Shown here in pieces: positions 39,590 through 51,451 of a stretch of DNA of 64,000 nucleotides. The notes beneath the pieces are model-generated. The model was not told the origin of the DNA. It saw nothing but the letters and a program-made list of their open reading frames with translations, and ran no database searches. How positions within the stretch are numbered: the first letter of the stretch is position 1; each line of letters opens with the position of its first letter. The translations under genes and the position numbers were made by a program. Origin of the DNA: Theocolax elegans (Eukaryota > Arthropoda > Insecta > Hymenoptera > Cerocephalidae); NCBI GenBank assembly GCA_026168455.1, contig CM047431.1:27283569-27347568 (forward strand). The letters run 5' to 3'.

Positions 39590-40100
39590 TTACTTAGGTC
39601 CAGAAATATCTGCTACACTTCTACCGGTTGTTTTCTTTCTCTTTCTGCTCTTACCCTTCTTTTTATTTTTTCTTGAAACTGTTTTTTTTTTTGCGAATTT
39701 TTGTTGTAGTAACCCGCATTGGTCCGCATTTTCTTTCTGACTGGCGTCTACGCTTGACACCGTACACTTTATATCCACCACCTTGCATCATTTCCAAAAT
39801 TTTTGTCACTGCTTTTCTTTTCAAATTTTTTCCAGACTCTCGAGCTCGTACATTCAAAGATTCTTTTAAATTAGCACCACTGTTTGTAACGTCATCGAGT
39901 ACGTGTAATCCAGCGCGAACAGCCTCCTTTCCTATAGTCTTGACACCGCTAGTGAGATAAGGAACAATTTTTCTAAATATCGAACCGAGAAAACTTCCGA
40001 TTCCACAACCCTTTTGATACGTTGAACCCGAGTATACGTTTTTTACACCTCTAGAACCGCCACCAGCCTGCTCTCCGTAGTACTGAATATAATGACTCAT
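39590..40100 (-). pseudogene. Polinton basic core/lytic-like protein, frameshifted
   Basis: It begins MSHYIQYYGEQAGGGSRGVK and has an amphipathic glycine-rich segment GIGSFLGSIFRKIVPYLTSG, reminiscent of the membrane-active or core proteins of adenovirus (pVI/pX-like); that comparison is inference. A frameshift at a run of A (about 39.69 kb) replaces the proper ending, which continues in another frame with GRSVADISGPK. The product is very basic, suiting DNA or capsid-interior binding. Confidence 0.65.
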
Positions 40101-40149
40101 ATTATGTACTTAGCGCATGCATTTGAAATGGAGTTTTATCGTCAATGTA

Positions 40150-40870
40150 TCAAACTCGAATGGGATTGATTTTCCGTCTTGATCCCTTATATCGATGATA
40201 ATATTTCGAAAAGTGTGATGCAGTAATGGTATAATGAATTGGTGCATATTGCCTCACCATATTTGTTCCAAATTTATAATTTGGAGTATCCAGAGCGACT
40301 ATTCTTAAGAGCGCAGCCTGAATGTCGCTAACTGTGTAAGGCTCACAAATATCTGTATAAACGTAAAGTTGATCAGGTATAGCTTGCGAGAGACAAGCGG
40401 GTCTATTACCAATATTTGACGATAAACTACCCTTTCCAGTAACAATTATACCTGCCGCTCTATGCACATTATTTTGAAAACCAAAAATACGAAGAATTTT
40501 TTGATTAAATGTCGTATAATGTGGTACCTCGCAATTACAAGTTTGCTTTAACATGTAAAAACTTTTCTAAAATTGACTCGGTACGAGGGTTTGATGTTCG
40601 CGTACGATTTGAACATTGTATATTTCACTCGCCAGCTGTTCAATATTATCGTAAATTCCGTATGGAAAGTTACAGATGCCGTCCAAATCAGAATATTGTT
40701 TTTTTGCAGTACCTAATTTAAAGTTATACAAATTTTCTGATTTTTGTATATGCATGATAGTACAAGGAACGTGAATTTCAGCGAGGCCAACTTCCCAATT
40801 TCCATTTAATCGGATTTCGTGACTTAAATACGGTTTCCTACCCTCGGACCGTTTTAAAATTTTCTCAAAA
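40150..40870 (-). pseudogene. Polinton minor capsid (penton, PX-like), broken
   Basis: The frame reads GNWEVGLAEIHVPCTIMHIQ near 40.79 kb, then PYGIYDNIEQLASEIYNV, then after a frameshift at about 40.56 kb RIFGFQNNVHRAAGIIV, DQLYVYTDICEPYTVSDIQA and ALLRIVALDTP. These are hallmarks of the Polinton single jelly-roll minor capsid protein. The N-terminal start is missing: the frame is fused to the truncated integrase by a deletion near 40.81-40.82 kb. Confidence 0.78.
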
Positions 40871-41253
40871 ACATTGGCTACAATATACTACAATACAGTG
40901 ACTGCAGACTTGTTGCGTAATGGTTCGACCCATGCAAACTTACTTAAAATGTCGATAAGTACTAGTAAATAGCAAAAACCATCATTCTCTTTTTTTATAG
41001 ATGTTAATTGGCATAAATCAGCTTCCCAAACATCGTCCACGTTGGAAACGTTGTAGTGTAATCTTGGAAATTTTCGACGTATAGGTTTGTGCAAGGTGTA
41101 AGCGTCTTGATTGCTTAGCCATTCGTGCAAACGTTCCCGCTGTTTTTTCGATAACGATTTGCCTTTTGCTTTCACAAGTGCGAGGCGGTGAGCACCAGCA
41201 TAACCAGCTTCGTTAGATGGGTCGTAATATTGTTTATCGTAATCTACCGACAT
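40820..41253 (-). pseudogene. Polinton integrase, C-terminal half deleted
   Basis: It starts MSVDYDKQYYDPSNEAGYAG and reaches LHEWLSNQDAYTLHKPIRRK, DDVWEADLCQLTSIKKENDG and LLVLIDILSKFAWVEPL. These are the retroviral-type (rve) integrase of Polintons including the first catalytic Asp region (WEADL). A stop follows KSAVTVL (40888), then FEKILKRSEGRKPYL in the same general context, and the sequence switches to minor capsid. The second catalytic Asp and the Glu are gone, so it is inactive. Confidence 0.82.
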
Positions 41254-41256
41254 GTT

Positions 41257-42063
41257 TTACATGTCCAATTTTAACCACCTTCGCTCCACCATGTTTCTAC
41301 TATATATGGTCGAACTTGCTCGACGTTTTGCCGTATTTAATGGTTTAGTCAATCTTTTGATGATCTTAATAATTTCTATATTTCCAATAAGATGCATCGG
41401 TGTTTCAGACTCACCAATAAATTTTGCAATTTCTAAACGACCTGTCGGTTCATTACTTTCCATGCTTTTTTTTTTGTTCTTTCTAGTGTTACTCTCCCTC
41501 ACAACATAGTTTAATAGTTGTAATATGTTGGATTGTGGTACGAGTTTTCCATCCAACAAAACGTTTCCAGAGGTATTTCACTTTAACCTATCTGGTGCAT
41601 TCTTGCGCCAGTACTTCAGTAATAATCGTGCCCTTTTTCGATAAATTTCTGGCAAGTTTGACAGAATATTTCCCTCAGACAATGGTGTTAGAGCTTCTTC
41701 GACCTCGTCTATTACGTTTAAAGACTCGCTATCCTCCTCGTCGCCAGCACGGTTAAAACGTTGGTTTTGCTTAAAAAAGAAATACCGTCTCAAAACCTGT
41801 AGATAATTTTTACATTTGTTAAGTTCATTGTCAAATTTTTTTGATTTAAAGATTTCAAACATTTCGTTATCTAAGCGTGATAAATTATCCCCAACCGTCA
41901 GAACCGAGTTTTCATTGATCTGTGGTACATTGTCTGCTACACCGTCTATCTTACTAGGTAACTCATGATAACTTACGGGCAAAGAGAAAATAGGATACGT
42001 TTCCGCTTGCATACGATCTAGTGTTTCAGCCGGTACTAAAACCATTTTTCGACCTCGCTCCAT
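41257..42063 (-). pseudogene. Conserved Polinton ORF, frameshifted
   Basis: The first part starts MERGRKMVLVPAETLDRMQA and includes VGDNLSRLDNEMFEIFKS and YLQVLRRYFFF. The second, in another frame from about 41.57 kb, reads LDGKLVPQSNILQLLNYVV and PMHLIGNIEIIK. The two parts are the halves of one conserved Polinton protein of unknown function seen in arthropod elements. The frameshift is near 41.57 kb. Confidence 0.65.
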
Positions 42064-42203
42064 AACGTTTACTTACCGAAAATTTTTGAAAATAGCACGC
42101 TTACAAGCGGACCCAGTAAAAGAGGTAAAAACGTAGCACCGTTTTGTATTATTACACGTTTCTTTTTTTCCACGTATTCTTTGTACCACTCCCACGCGAA
42201 GGT

Positions 42204-42455
42204 CTAATAACCAGCTTCCTTAAAACGTTTTTTTGTCGCTTTAAACGAGCTTTTTCGCTTTTTTTTTAGTTCTACGACTTCTTGAAGTACATTCAAAGCA
42301 CATTCGCAAATACACTTTATAAGGTTTTTATCAGCTGCACGTAACAGAGCACAGCGTTGTCGATTATCAGCGTGATGTAAAGCAGTCAACGCAATAGATT
42401 TTTTTGAAAACCGTGTCCCTGGTACGCAGTTAAATGTTGCCCCGGCCATAGTCAC
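42204..42455 (-). CDS. Small conserved Polinton ORF
   Basis: An 83-codon frame starting MTMAGATFNCVPGTRFSKKS with CECALNVLQEVVELKKKRK and a basic tail. The pattern R-R/Q-x-A-L-L-R-A-A-D-x-N-L-I-K-x-I-C-E-C-A-L-N-V-L recurs in Polinton and adintovirus-like elements, function not established. The short length is usual. Confidence 0.55.
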   Translation of the reverse strand: MTMAGATFNCVPGTRFSKKSIALTALHHADNRQRCALLRAADKNLIKCICECALNVLQEVVELKKKRKSSFKATKKRFKEAGY

Positions 42456-42495
42456 GTAAAGACTGTTTCATAGAGAAAATTTTTAAGAGTTTTAA

Positions 42496-43195
42496 TCAAA
42501 TTATTATAAAAAAAAAACGCATATTTGTCGAAGCTAATACTTTTGGTACGTATGCATATTGTGCCCGATCATCGGGAAATATACATGTACGGAAACGGAA
42601 CACGTCTGGTGTATCTTGCTTCATATCTAACAATAAATAGCTAAATGGTGGTGTACACGCATCCATGTAAGCTTCTTGCAAAAATTTAGGATTCTCGGGA
42701 TGTACCTGTCTCGCAAGATGTAAAACTTGGGCACGATCGCGAGGATTTTTAAACAGTACAATATAATTTGAATTTAACGACAAATCGCGTTGATTCTGAC
42801 CTCTGTAAAAAATATTTTGAGTAATAAAAATAACACTCAAGTTTTTGTGGTGTGATCCTTTGGTAAATAAATCGAGCACGCAACTATTTGACGATTCGCG
42901 CATTAAATCATCGAGAATCAATAATTTCTTTTTTGACAATCGTAAGAGTAGTTCCTTCTTTGAATTCAATTTTTTGATTATCGCCTGATTTAAAGGCAGT
43001 GCGATACGAGTCTTGACATTCACCGTAGTAAAAAAGAATCTGATCAAACCGATCGTCACACATTTGCGGTAGATGTTTAAGAAATCGTTTCACGAAAACC
43101 AATTTACCGGCCATCGTTGGGCCGGCACATATGCATGTAAATGGATGTTTCCACCGCGTGTCAATTCTCAAAACTGAATGATGTTCTCCGTACAA
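42496..43195 (-). pseudogene. Polinton packaging ATPase (A32/FtsK-HerA type), frameshifted
   Basis: The start GEHHSVLRIDTRWKHPFTCI is followed by AGPTMAGKLVF, a Walker A with the usual G-S/T-G-K-T altered. After a frameshift near 42.94 kb come KLLILDDLM (Walker B) and SVIFITQNIFYRG, then YIVLFKNPRDRAQVLHLARQ. It would pump DNA into capsids. The altered Walker A and the frameshift make it inactive. Confidence 0.8.
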
Positions 43196-43199
43196 TACA

Positions 43200-43357
43200 T
43201 TTTAACTCAAAAAAGCATGATCTTCGCGGACGGGGGCGGCGGCGTCGCGGACCGGTGTTAGCTAGACTACCGCGTTGTATTCAGCTATTTCGACGCGATG
43301 AATGTACTAGTCTGATCCCCGCGGTGGTCTAGCTAGATTTTGATGCGGTGATCAATA
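43200..43357. other. GC-rich insertion between polymerase and ATPase
   Basis: A GC-rich stretch (GACGGGGGCGGCGGCGTCGC..) unlike its AT-rich neighbours. It contains no gene. It may belong to an unrelated insertion that also removed the polymerase C-terminus. Confidence 0.35.
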
Positions 43358-46324
43358 TTATTGATTTAACCTCCCACTGCTCTCTTCAAATGACAATGGA
43401 TGGGTAAAAATAAAAATGTGGTAAAAACAGGATAAATATATTTCAATCATGGTCTGTATGTACGTATCTTTGCCGTATCCCGTCAACTCATCGGTCATCC
43501 CACCCAATAGATTATTTAATGGGGGTTCGTATTCACACGGATCGCTTTCATTTTTTCTCACAAATATACATGAATCTGTATCACAATACAACAGTTCTTC
43601 TCCGAGTCGTTCCATATATTTATACAATTCTAAACGCGCTTGAGCTGTTGTATAAGCGGCTATAACAACATTTGTATTCGGCGACGGTTCAACAGCCTCT
43701 TCTACGTATCGCCAATTTACATACATAATCTCGTCGTTAACGAGTATAATACTAAATACTTCTCTATCGTGCGCGGTCATTAACTCTAAAAATGTTTGTC
43801 GCGTTCTTACAACTGTGGTCTGTTTTAAATTTAATCGTTGACCGAATTTACCCCACTGCGTGTTTAACATAAGTTTAGAAACGGCTCTTAATCTTAAATT
43901 ACGCTGTATTTTAGCACGATCCAACTTTATACCTTCATTGCGCTCGTAATCTTGCAAATATTGCAAAATTGATGCCTCGTCAATACATTCAGCAGGAAAA
44001 CCACTGGCCTCTTGCTTGATTTTCAATATTGTATCGACGTATTCATGAAAAAGACCTCCTTGCACACCGTCAAATTGTGTAATTTCATACTGCCAGATTA
44101 TATATATCTCGGTTATGCGGTAACCCAGCTCGACAGCTTTACGCAATTCATCTACTACCCACGTTCCCGAAAACTCACGGTCCGCAACGGAACCGTGATT
44201 GCACTCGTCATCATACATTTGTTCGCAGCAAGAGCGGCACAATGCAAATAATAGGCGACCGTGCATTTTAACTGGTAAAATGGGTAGAAACAAATTGCGT
44301 GGAGGTAAAATTTTACATTTGACGAGGCCTTCAACGCGTGTTAGATCATTTAAGTCGGTGCCCGTCAATTCGCAACACTCTTCACCCATCAAAATTCGTG
44401 GATGACTTACGGGGTATTTACCTCTCTTACAAATAAATGGATAAAGAGAACAAATATCCGTGTATTTAATCTTTTCTCCCTGTGCAATTTCATAAAAAGG
44501 TACTATATTTTCAGTTCGACCCCCGAAAAACGCGTCGCGCGGATTGAGCGTTATTTTGTGAATTAACGGGTGCAATCTTAAGTAAAGGTCTATTTCTGGA
44601 TTTGATTATTTTAATTTATCAAACTCACATTTCCAAATATGTCGTACCTCATACCCGAATTAACGCATTTTCCTGAGTTTAATTTGTGTGTTTTCGTAGA
44701 CTTCGTCAAACGTTCGACCGTAAACTAGTTGTCTGTCGCGTGACTTTGAAAAACACATTGGGCATCCGTGAGTGTAACACCCTTCAAATTCGAATAATAT
44801 TCCTTTTTGTTCCGAAATAGCAGGTGGTAAATACCCGTCAACCAAAAAACCCTCTTTTAACCTAAACTCGTGCGACCTACCTGCGTGAATGATTTCATGA
44901 CCAATTTCTCGCTCGCAGTAGAGAAGCCATTCGATGGATTTTTGTGAATGGGTATTACATCGTCTGTACCCGTTAGGAGGCAAAATTCCTATGGTTTTTT
45001 CTTTTAAAAATTGTTTTCGGTACAGAAGCGAGCACGCACTAGCAATCGTAGTTGCTTCTGTAAACGGGCATATATCCGCGATGTCTGAAAAAATTTGTTT
45101 AAACGCCAAGCATGCTCGTCTTAATATTTCGACATCCATACGGCAATATTCTAATATTTCACGCTTGAAATCGAAAACAGTGTCTCGTACTTTTTCTGCA
45201 TTATACCATTTGTAAAACTCTTCACGCTCGGTTGTCGACATTGAGTCTGGCGAATAAAAAGACTCATCGGGCAATAGACCTATATAATTTTTGTTTTCTA
45301 AAGTGTTAAACAAATGTGGAAAGAATCCTTTCTTTAAACTTGGTGGTAACCCAAATGTTTTTAGTAAAACACTGAGCTTCATTTGAAAATAGTTTAAACT
45401 ATCGATAAAGCTAGTTTTACCACTCTGAATTAATATTATATTTTTTCCGTTTAAAATTACATTGGGTAAAACATTTTTACGATTCTCAACTAATTCACGC
45501 AGGATAAATTGTGCGTCGAAACCACGAGCATTATGTGCAATGCAGACAATTTTCCGAAAAACTGTCTTTTCTCGCAAATACAAGTCTGCAAATTCTTTCA
45601 CCGGATTCTTCCAAAAAATATGTTCGCGCGTTCCGCAAGTTGTGCAAATATCATTAATATTATCCTTATCCAGGCAGTATGTGCAAACGTGATGCGCAAC
45701 GCATAAAGTTGGAACGTGTAAACGAGTAGTTTCATGATTGCGGTATGACGTATCTTGTCGTGTCTCAAAATCGTAGAAAACGTATAAATCTTTTCCATTT
45801 TCCTTAATCATACCACGCAATGTCGACATGAAACATAATTCATTATGCGAATGCTTACTTGTACATCCTGTACAGTAAGAAACTCCACATTCGTGTTTCC
45901 CCCGATGTACATGTATGATAGCTGTATCGGTACTACTATCTCCGGTATCGGTGCTAGAGTCTTTCTCCACATTATTACGCGTACCACCACCTATCTGTAC
46001 GGTTGTGCTATGTTCCACCACGATTTCCCTATCGCGTGAGTATGCTTCGTCTTCGCTTTCAATATCGCTTTCTACATCCGCGCTATATCCACCCCGAAAC
46101 ATAACCCACACTTGACTCTCGCATTCATATTCGCTATCACTTACGTCACCCTCGTACTCAACGCTCGCTCGACTGTTGTCCTGGGATGATTCTTTAACTT
46201 CTGATCCATCGCTTGAAGGGTCAGAGTAGTCGACTAGTCGAGGAACAGGGTTTGCGCAGAGTGTACGTGAAACTGAAAATATTACAAATAATAAGTATAT
46301 AAATAAACATAAAAATGTAGTCAT
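43358..46324 (-). pseudogene. Polinton protein-primed DNA polymerase B
   Basis: About 990 codons read leftward. The N-terminal extension is acidic. Exonuclease motifs follow: LYVFYDFETR (Exo I), CIAHNARGFDAQFIL (Exo II) and YCRMDVEIL (Exo III). The polymerase domain shows YTDICSLYP (motif A), KLMLNTQWGKFGQR (motif B) and YCDTDSCIF (motif C). In-frame TAA stops lie at 44660-44662 and 44606-44608, between the exonuclease and palm. The C-terminus is lost after TGYGKDTYI and replaced by unrelated codons. It copied the element by protein priming; this copy cannot be translated intact. The hydrophobic first 24 residues look like a signal peptide but probably are not native. Confidence 0.9.
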
Positions 46325-46462
46325 ATTTTAAATTTATTTTTATAACAAAGTTTTTTTTAAAAAAATGTTAAAAATTAATAAGTTTTATTTTAATAAACAA
46401 ACAATAGTACAACAATTAGTAAAACACACACACACGCACATAGAGAGAGAGAGAGGGAAAAT

Positions 46463-46800
46463 TATTCCATGCTGTTTCTTATTTCATTTTTAAAATCATT
46501 CCATGCAATTTATTATTTCATTTTTAAACTCATTCCATGCAATTTGTTATTTCATTTTTAAAATCATTCCATGGAATTTATTATTTCATTTTTAAAATCA
46601 TTCCATTAAAGTTATTATTTCATTTTTAAAATCATTCCATGAAATTTATTATTTCATTTTTTAAATCATTCCATGAAATTTATTATTTCATTTTTAAAAT
46701 CATTCCACGGAATTTATTATTTTATTTTTAAAATCATTCCATGTAATTTATTATTTCATTTTTAAAATCATTCCATACAATTTATTATTACATTTTAAAA
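46463..46800. repeat. 34-bp tandem repeat
   Basis: The unit ATCATTCCATGCAATTTATT plus ATTTCATTTTTAAA recurs every 34 bp about ten times, just upstream of the polymerase gene start. Similar minisatellites are common near Polinton ends, but I could not tie it to a terminus. Confidence 0.88.
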
Positions 46801-46815
46801 ATTCACAATGTACAT

Positions 46816-46817
<2 letters not shown>

Positions 46818-46872
<55 letters not shown>
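46818..46872. repeat. (TG)n microsatellite
   Basis: About 25 TG dinucleotides with a GTGCGTGCG end. The His-Thr translation on the minus strand is an artefact. Confidence 0.95.
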
Positions 46873-47769
46873 CGTGTGCATGCAATTTTATTATTACAGA
46901 GAGACAGAAAGAGAGAGAGGTTAATCGTACAATGAGATGAAGGAATTAATAGTAAACATAGTATCGTCGCCTCAGAATAAAAAGGTGCCAACTGAGAATC
47001 CGGTTGGAAAAGGTGCCATCTCGGAATACGTTTGGAAAAGATGCCAGCTAGGAATCCGGTAGGAAAAGGTGCCAACTCGGAATCCGGTTGGAAAAGGAGT
47101 CAACTGGGAATCCGATTTGCTGTTTACAGAATCATCAATGTAAAAAGTAATCAATCCCTGTAAATATTGCTTAATACCGTTACAAGAATAATACTTCCTG
47201 AAGCATAATATGTTCATGTCATATTCGCGTATTTAAGGGGTCAAGCCTGGGTTAACTGCTCAAAAAATCGATTTTTTTTTTATTAACTTTTTTTAAAGTA
47301 TTTCTTACATAAAACATTATCCCAAAATTTGAAAAAAAACAAAAAATTTTTTCGCAAGTTATAATTGAAATAAAGTAAGCATCAATAGACATTATTTCTC
47401 TAAAATTATTTTTGCAAAAAAAGACATTTTATTTTAATTTAACTAAAATAATAATTGCGAGGTTTTCGACGTTTACATACAAGTATATTAAACGAAGCAA
47501 CTATCAAGCGTAGAGTTTGGTAAAGTAGAAATCTACTTTACCATACGATTCAACTTTAATAGTTAATAAATAAATGATTCCTTTTACTCTAATATACTGC
47601 ACAAATACGTACAGTTCTATTTGAAGTAAATATTGTCTGCATTGATAAAGTATTTACATTATTTTAGTAAATACTCAGTGGATTTTAAATTAAAAGTATA
47701 TTTTTAACTTTAAATTGTATTAGTTTTAAGAAATTAATTATAAGTTTATACAAAAAAAAGAGCAGTAAA

Positions 47770-48620
47770 AACATGCCAGACTCAAGTAATAGAATACCTG
47801 GTACATCTGCTCATAAAAAAATTATCAACATCAGTAAGAACCAACTACGATGCACTTCCATCAACATTGATCCAGATCAAGTAAAAAGTTAAAAACTGAT
47901 ACCATTGAAGAAAGTAGCACAGAAAATAGAATTATTGATACATCACTACTTTTCCCAACATTAGAAGAATTTTTAGTTTGTCAGAATTGTCATGGTACAG
48001 TTAAATTTTCTGAAGTTGATGTGAGAGGTTTGGGAAGTAAAATAACAATAACATGTACAAACTGTTTTAAGGTATTTGTTATTGATTCAAGTAGAAAAGT
48101 TGGAAAAAAAGTAACGCTTATGAAATAAATAGACGTTAGTGTACACAATGAGAACTCTTGGTCATGGGCATGCTGGTTTAGTTACTTTTTGTGGAAATAT
48201 GGATTTGCCGAGTCCAGTTTCTCACAGTAATTATGACATTATTAATACAGAGATAAAAAATGTTTTAAAGAAGTTGGTAAACAGTCTATGAAAGCAACTG
48301 TCGAGCAAGTATATGATTCAACAAGTCAGAATTGCCATATAAGTCTATCAGGTGATGGTTCTTGGAGGAAGCGAGGATTCAATTCTCTTCAAGGTGTTGA
48401 TACTGCATGAGAATGAAAAAGTAATTGACGTTCCTCCAAAGCAATCTTTTTGCAGAGCATGTGAATTGCGACCAGAAGAAGAAACAAAAGAATATAGAGA
48501 GTGGTACTTTACGGTATGAAATATACTAATTATATTGGAGGTTTGAAACACTTTCACAAATAAGTACACATAAAATAACTTCAACCACATAATATCGCAC
48601 TAAGCGCAAATACACTGAGC
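47770..48620 (+). pseudogene. Second Kolobok-like transposase, heavily decayed
   Basis: Plus-strand reading with many stops. FPTLEEFLVCQNCHGTVKFS and DVRGLGSKITITCTNCFKVF match the zinc-binding-like region of the first element (CRSC..RGLGFKIVLSCMC). Then ISLSGDGSWRKRGFNSLQGV and KYTNYIG match its catalytic region. The C-terminal part is not visible. Confidence 0.7.
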
Positions 48621-48639
48621 ATAACAAAACACTTGTTTA

Positions 48640-49649
48640 TAATTTTATTTGTATTCTGCAAATATTGTATATCTAAGTGTTGACACATTGGTTATGCTGA
48701 AATGGAGAAACAAAGAATCAATTTCTTGACATAAACAAAATATAAAGTTAAGGTTATGCAAATACTTATCTGATATAATTTGTTCATGCAGTTTTATAAA
48801 CCACTTGTTTTTTTTACTTATTTTATTTAGATATTATATAATATAATATATATAATATATAATTCTACTTGATATTATAATAGCTTAAAACTGAACTACA
48901 AACGTGTGGCTGGTGCACACTTCCATTAACAGCTGTAACACTATATATGCCTCTCTCTTTCTCTATCACGTGACAAGGCTATCCGAAAAATCAATAATCT
49001 TATGGAAGACTTGTCATGTGAGAGAGAGAGAGAAAGAGATATTGTACACAACTGTCAAACAGTATTTGTTTTTACTGCATTCTTTACATATTTTTAATTA
49101 AATTTAATGCTTATAATAAAAATTATAATCATATAATATAGTATATGATTTTTTATCAAAATATTTTTTAAAATCCATATAATCATGCATTATTATTCAA
49201 TAATAGCAAAGTATTCTTGTAGTTTTAAAAAATTTTATTTCTCTTTTTATAAAGAAACTGATTTTTGAAGTTAATTTTCTGTTATTTTAGATAATACATG
49301 TATATTAAAAAAATATACTGAGTATTATATTAATAAAATCAGAAAAAAGGCATTATAAACCTATTAAATATATATATTATTAAGATTATATATATATAAA
49401 TTCTATGATACCTGAAGAATACGGTATTAGAATTATAAAATAAGTAAAACTTTAAATCTAATAAGTGAAACTTTAAATGCATTTATCTCATTAATGGTTT
49501 TTTTATCATTTTAGCTTACTTGTCGCAGGATATTTCAGAGCCAGGTTGATAAATCACTTTCAAATTTTGGGAAAAATTTTAAAATATATATTTCTACGGA
49601 CTTATGTTGCCCAATTTTCAATAAGATAAGTTTTAGGTGATTGTTATAT
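48640..49649. other. AT-rich interior of the second Kolobok-like element
   Basis: Very AT-rich with no supported gene. A CT-rich palindrome-like stretch at 48950-49030 (CTCTCTCTTTCTCTATCACG.. with GAGAGAGAGAAAGAG) could fold. Confidence 0.4.
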
Positions 49650-49890
49650 ACGTTGTGACGGAAATCGTCACACAATCTTTTCGCGGCAAACAAAGCATTT
49701 AAATCCTGTTAAATGTAAGTCGTCGGAGCCTTTGGTATGTCAAGGCCAACCGACGACATTTGTTTACGTCGATCGAAGTGTACAATTACGCGCGCAATGG
49801 TACGTAGGGATGAGAGCGCGAGTGTGTGTGTGTTCCCCACTCTCATCCCTTTTTCGAAAATTAGGAGATACCTAGTTAGTATGTCCCGAT

Positions 49891-50931
49891 CAGAGTTGAG
49901 CAAAAATTATTCGAATACGAATAACGAATAAAATGATACGAATAATTATCTAAATATTTTCTACGAATAAATTTATTTAACTAAAATCTTATTCGAATAG
50001 TTATTCGTTATTTATATCTATTTATTTGTAATTCGGCTATTCGATTATTTATTTATTCGTAATTCTATATTCGATATTCAAATATTCGTTTCTAAAATAG
50101 ATATTTATCTTTTCGTATCAGAATTTTATTGAGATATTTTATTTACATATTTTACTTAAATACTTAGATAATAATGTACATTTCGTTAGTGCGTAAAATG
50201 AAGTTTTTCGCCTCGAGTGCAATCTGCAAATAATCTGAAAATATTAAATTAAAAATCTGAAAACATTCATAAGGGCAGCTTAAAACAAAAGCGAGGGCAT
50301 GGCGTTTCGATTAAAAAAAAATGATTTTTTTCAATAATAATTAAATAAACAATTTTTGTTCGGTAAGTATTAGTCAAAAAAGCATAAATTTTCAACGTAA
50401 ATATCATAATTAAATTATAAACTGAAGGGATGGCATTCAGGATATTTTAAAAAATTTATTCTTTTGTTTATAAAAAAATATAAAAAATGACCGTTTTTTG
50501 AGTCCGACACCCTCTTAAAATTGTATTTTCATCCATGGTATCAAAAAATATTGTTATTACAAGTGTGAAAGCTGATACTTGACTCATGCGTGTGTTACCT
50601 ACGTACCGCTGTTCTGATAAACTCGCACTTGTTTGAAAACCAACGCTTTCACACTTGTATTGAAAATGACTATTAGGGGCGCTTATTCTTATACACCTAT
50701 TTAATATTTGTTTGAATTTTGAACAATCATTTAGATAATATGACGAATAACGAATATTGCAGATAGTAGATATCGCGAATAACGAATATCCCGAATAATG
50801 AATAGAAGGAAAAACGAATAACGGTTTCTATTAAATACGAATAACGCAAATAACGAATAATACGAATAAGAATAAAATTTTATTTAGATGAATAAATAGA
50901 TAATTTTTAATTCGAATAATGCTCAACTCTG
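49891..50931. mobile_element. 1-kb non-autonomous hAT-like element
   Basis: Terminal inverted repeats CAGAGTTGAGCA and its inverse, followed by ATTATTCGAA. Perfect 8-bp duplications GTCCCGAT flank it (49883-49890, 50932-50939). The interior is AT-rich and full of ATTCGAATAACGAATA-type words near both ends. No transposase. The 8-bp TSD and CAG start indicate hAT. Confidence 0.88.
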
Positions 50932-51087
50932 GTCCCGATCCGCCGCTCGAGGCGGACAAACTATATCCGGACCGATCGAGAGTTTTTCTGGCTGACAAGG
51001 CGCGTGAGGCGCGAAAGCCATCGGTTACCCGGACATCCTCGTGAGTGAGCCGCGAGTGATTTGGTGTGTGTGTAAAGGACGGGAATT

Positions 51088-51440
51088 GCCCCCTGATCCA
51101 GACTGGTTACGGCGGTTCTCGGCGCGCCTTATATACCCGATCTGTGAGAGCGCGCATGCGCAGATCGCGGTTGCCCCACTCCGAACGAGGTCAATGAACT
51201 GGCCCATAGGCGCAGTAGTGGGGGAATGGTCAATGACCCTAATCTATTTATAGCGCGGTCGTTGAACTCGCGTTTAACTATCGCGAAGCTATCTAATATA
51301 CTACGTACTTATTATTATATAAACAAAGTTTATTAATTAATTGTAAATATTATTATACATTCTTATTGGTTACAGAGGATTTGGTCTCGGATAATTATAG
51401 TAAATTAACAATTTATAAAATAATTTTACGCAATACTAGT
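51088..51440. other. Left part of a complex insertion in the LTR
   Basis: A GC-rich start (51088-51260) then AT-rich sequence, with no gene recognised. It breaks LTR homology at GGACGGGA. How it relates to the LINE on its right is unclear. Confidence 0.4.
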
Positions 51441-51451
51441 GCGTGTGCTTA

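Larger units (their letters stand above)
35607..46324 (-). mobile_element. Polinton/Maverick element, decayed
   Basis: All genes lie on the minus strand in the order polymerase B, packaging ATPase, small conserved ORF, structural/unknown ORF, integrase, minor capsid, basic core-like protein, major capsid, conserved ORF, protease and a terminal ORF. That set defines Polintons (self-synthesising DNA transposons that resemble adenoviruses and virophages). Nearly every gene has a stop, a frameshift or a deletion. I could not identify the terminal inverted repeats or a 6-bp TSD, so the limits given are those of the coding region. Confidence 0.9.

Noticed and set aside
46250..46324. Secreted protein signal peptide at the polymerase N-terminus
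   Set aside because: The hydrophobic start precedes a DNA polymerase; it is likely a fortuitous upstream extension, with translation starting later or the original start lost.
46985..47110. 28-bp direct repeats as a possible CRISPR array
   Set aside because: Units are contiguous with no spacers, diverged, lie in transposon ends and the genome is eukaryotic.
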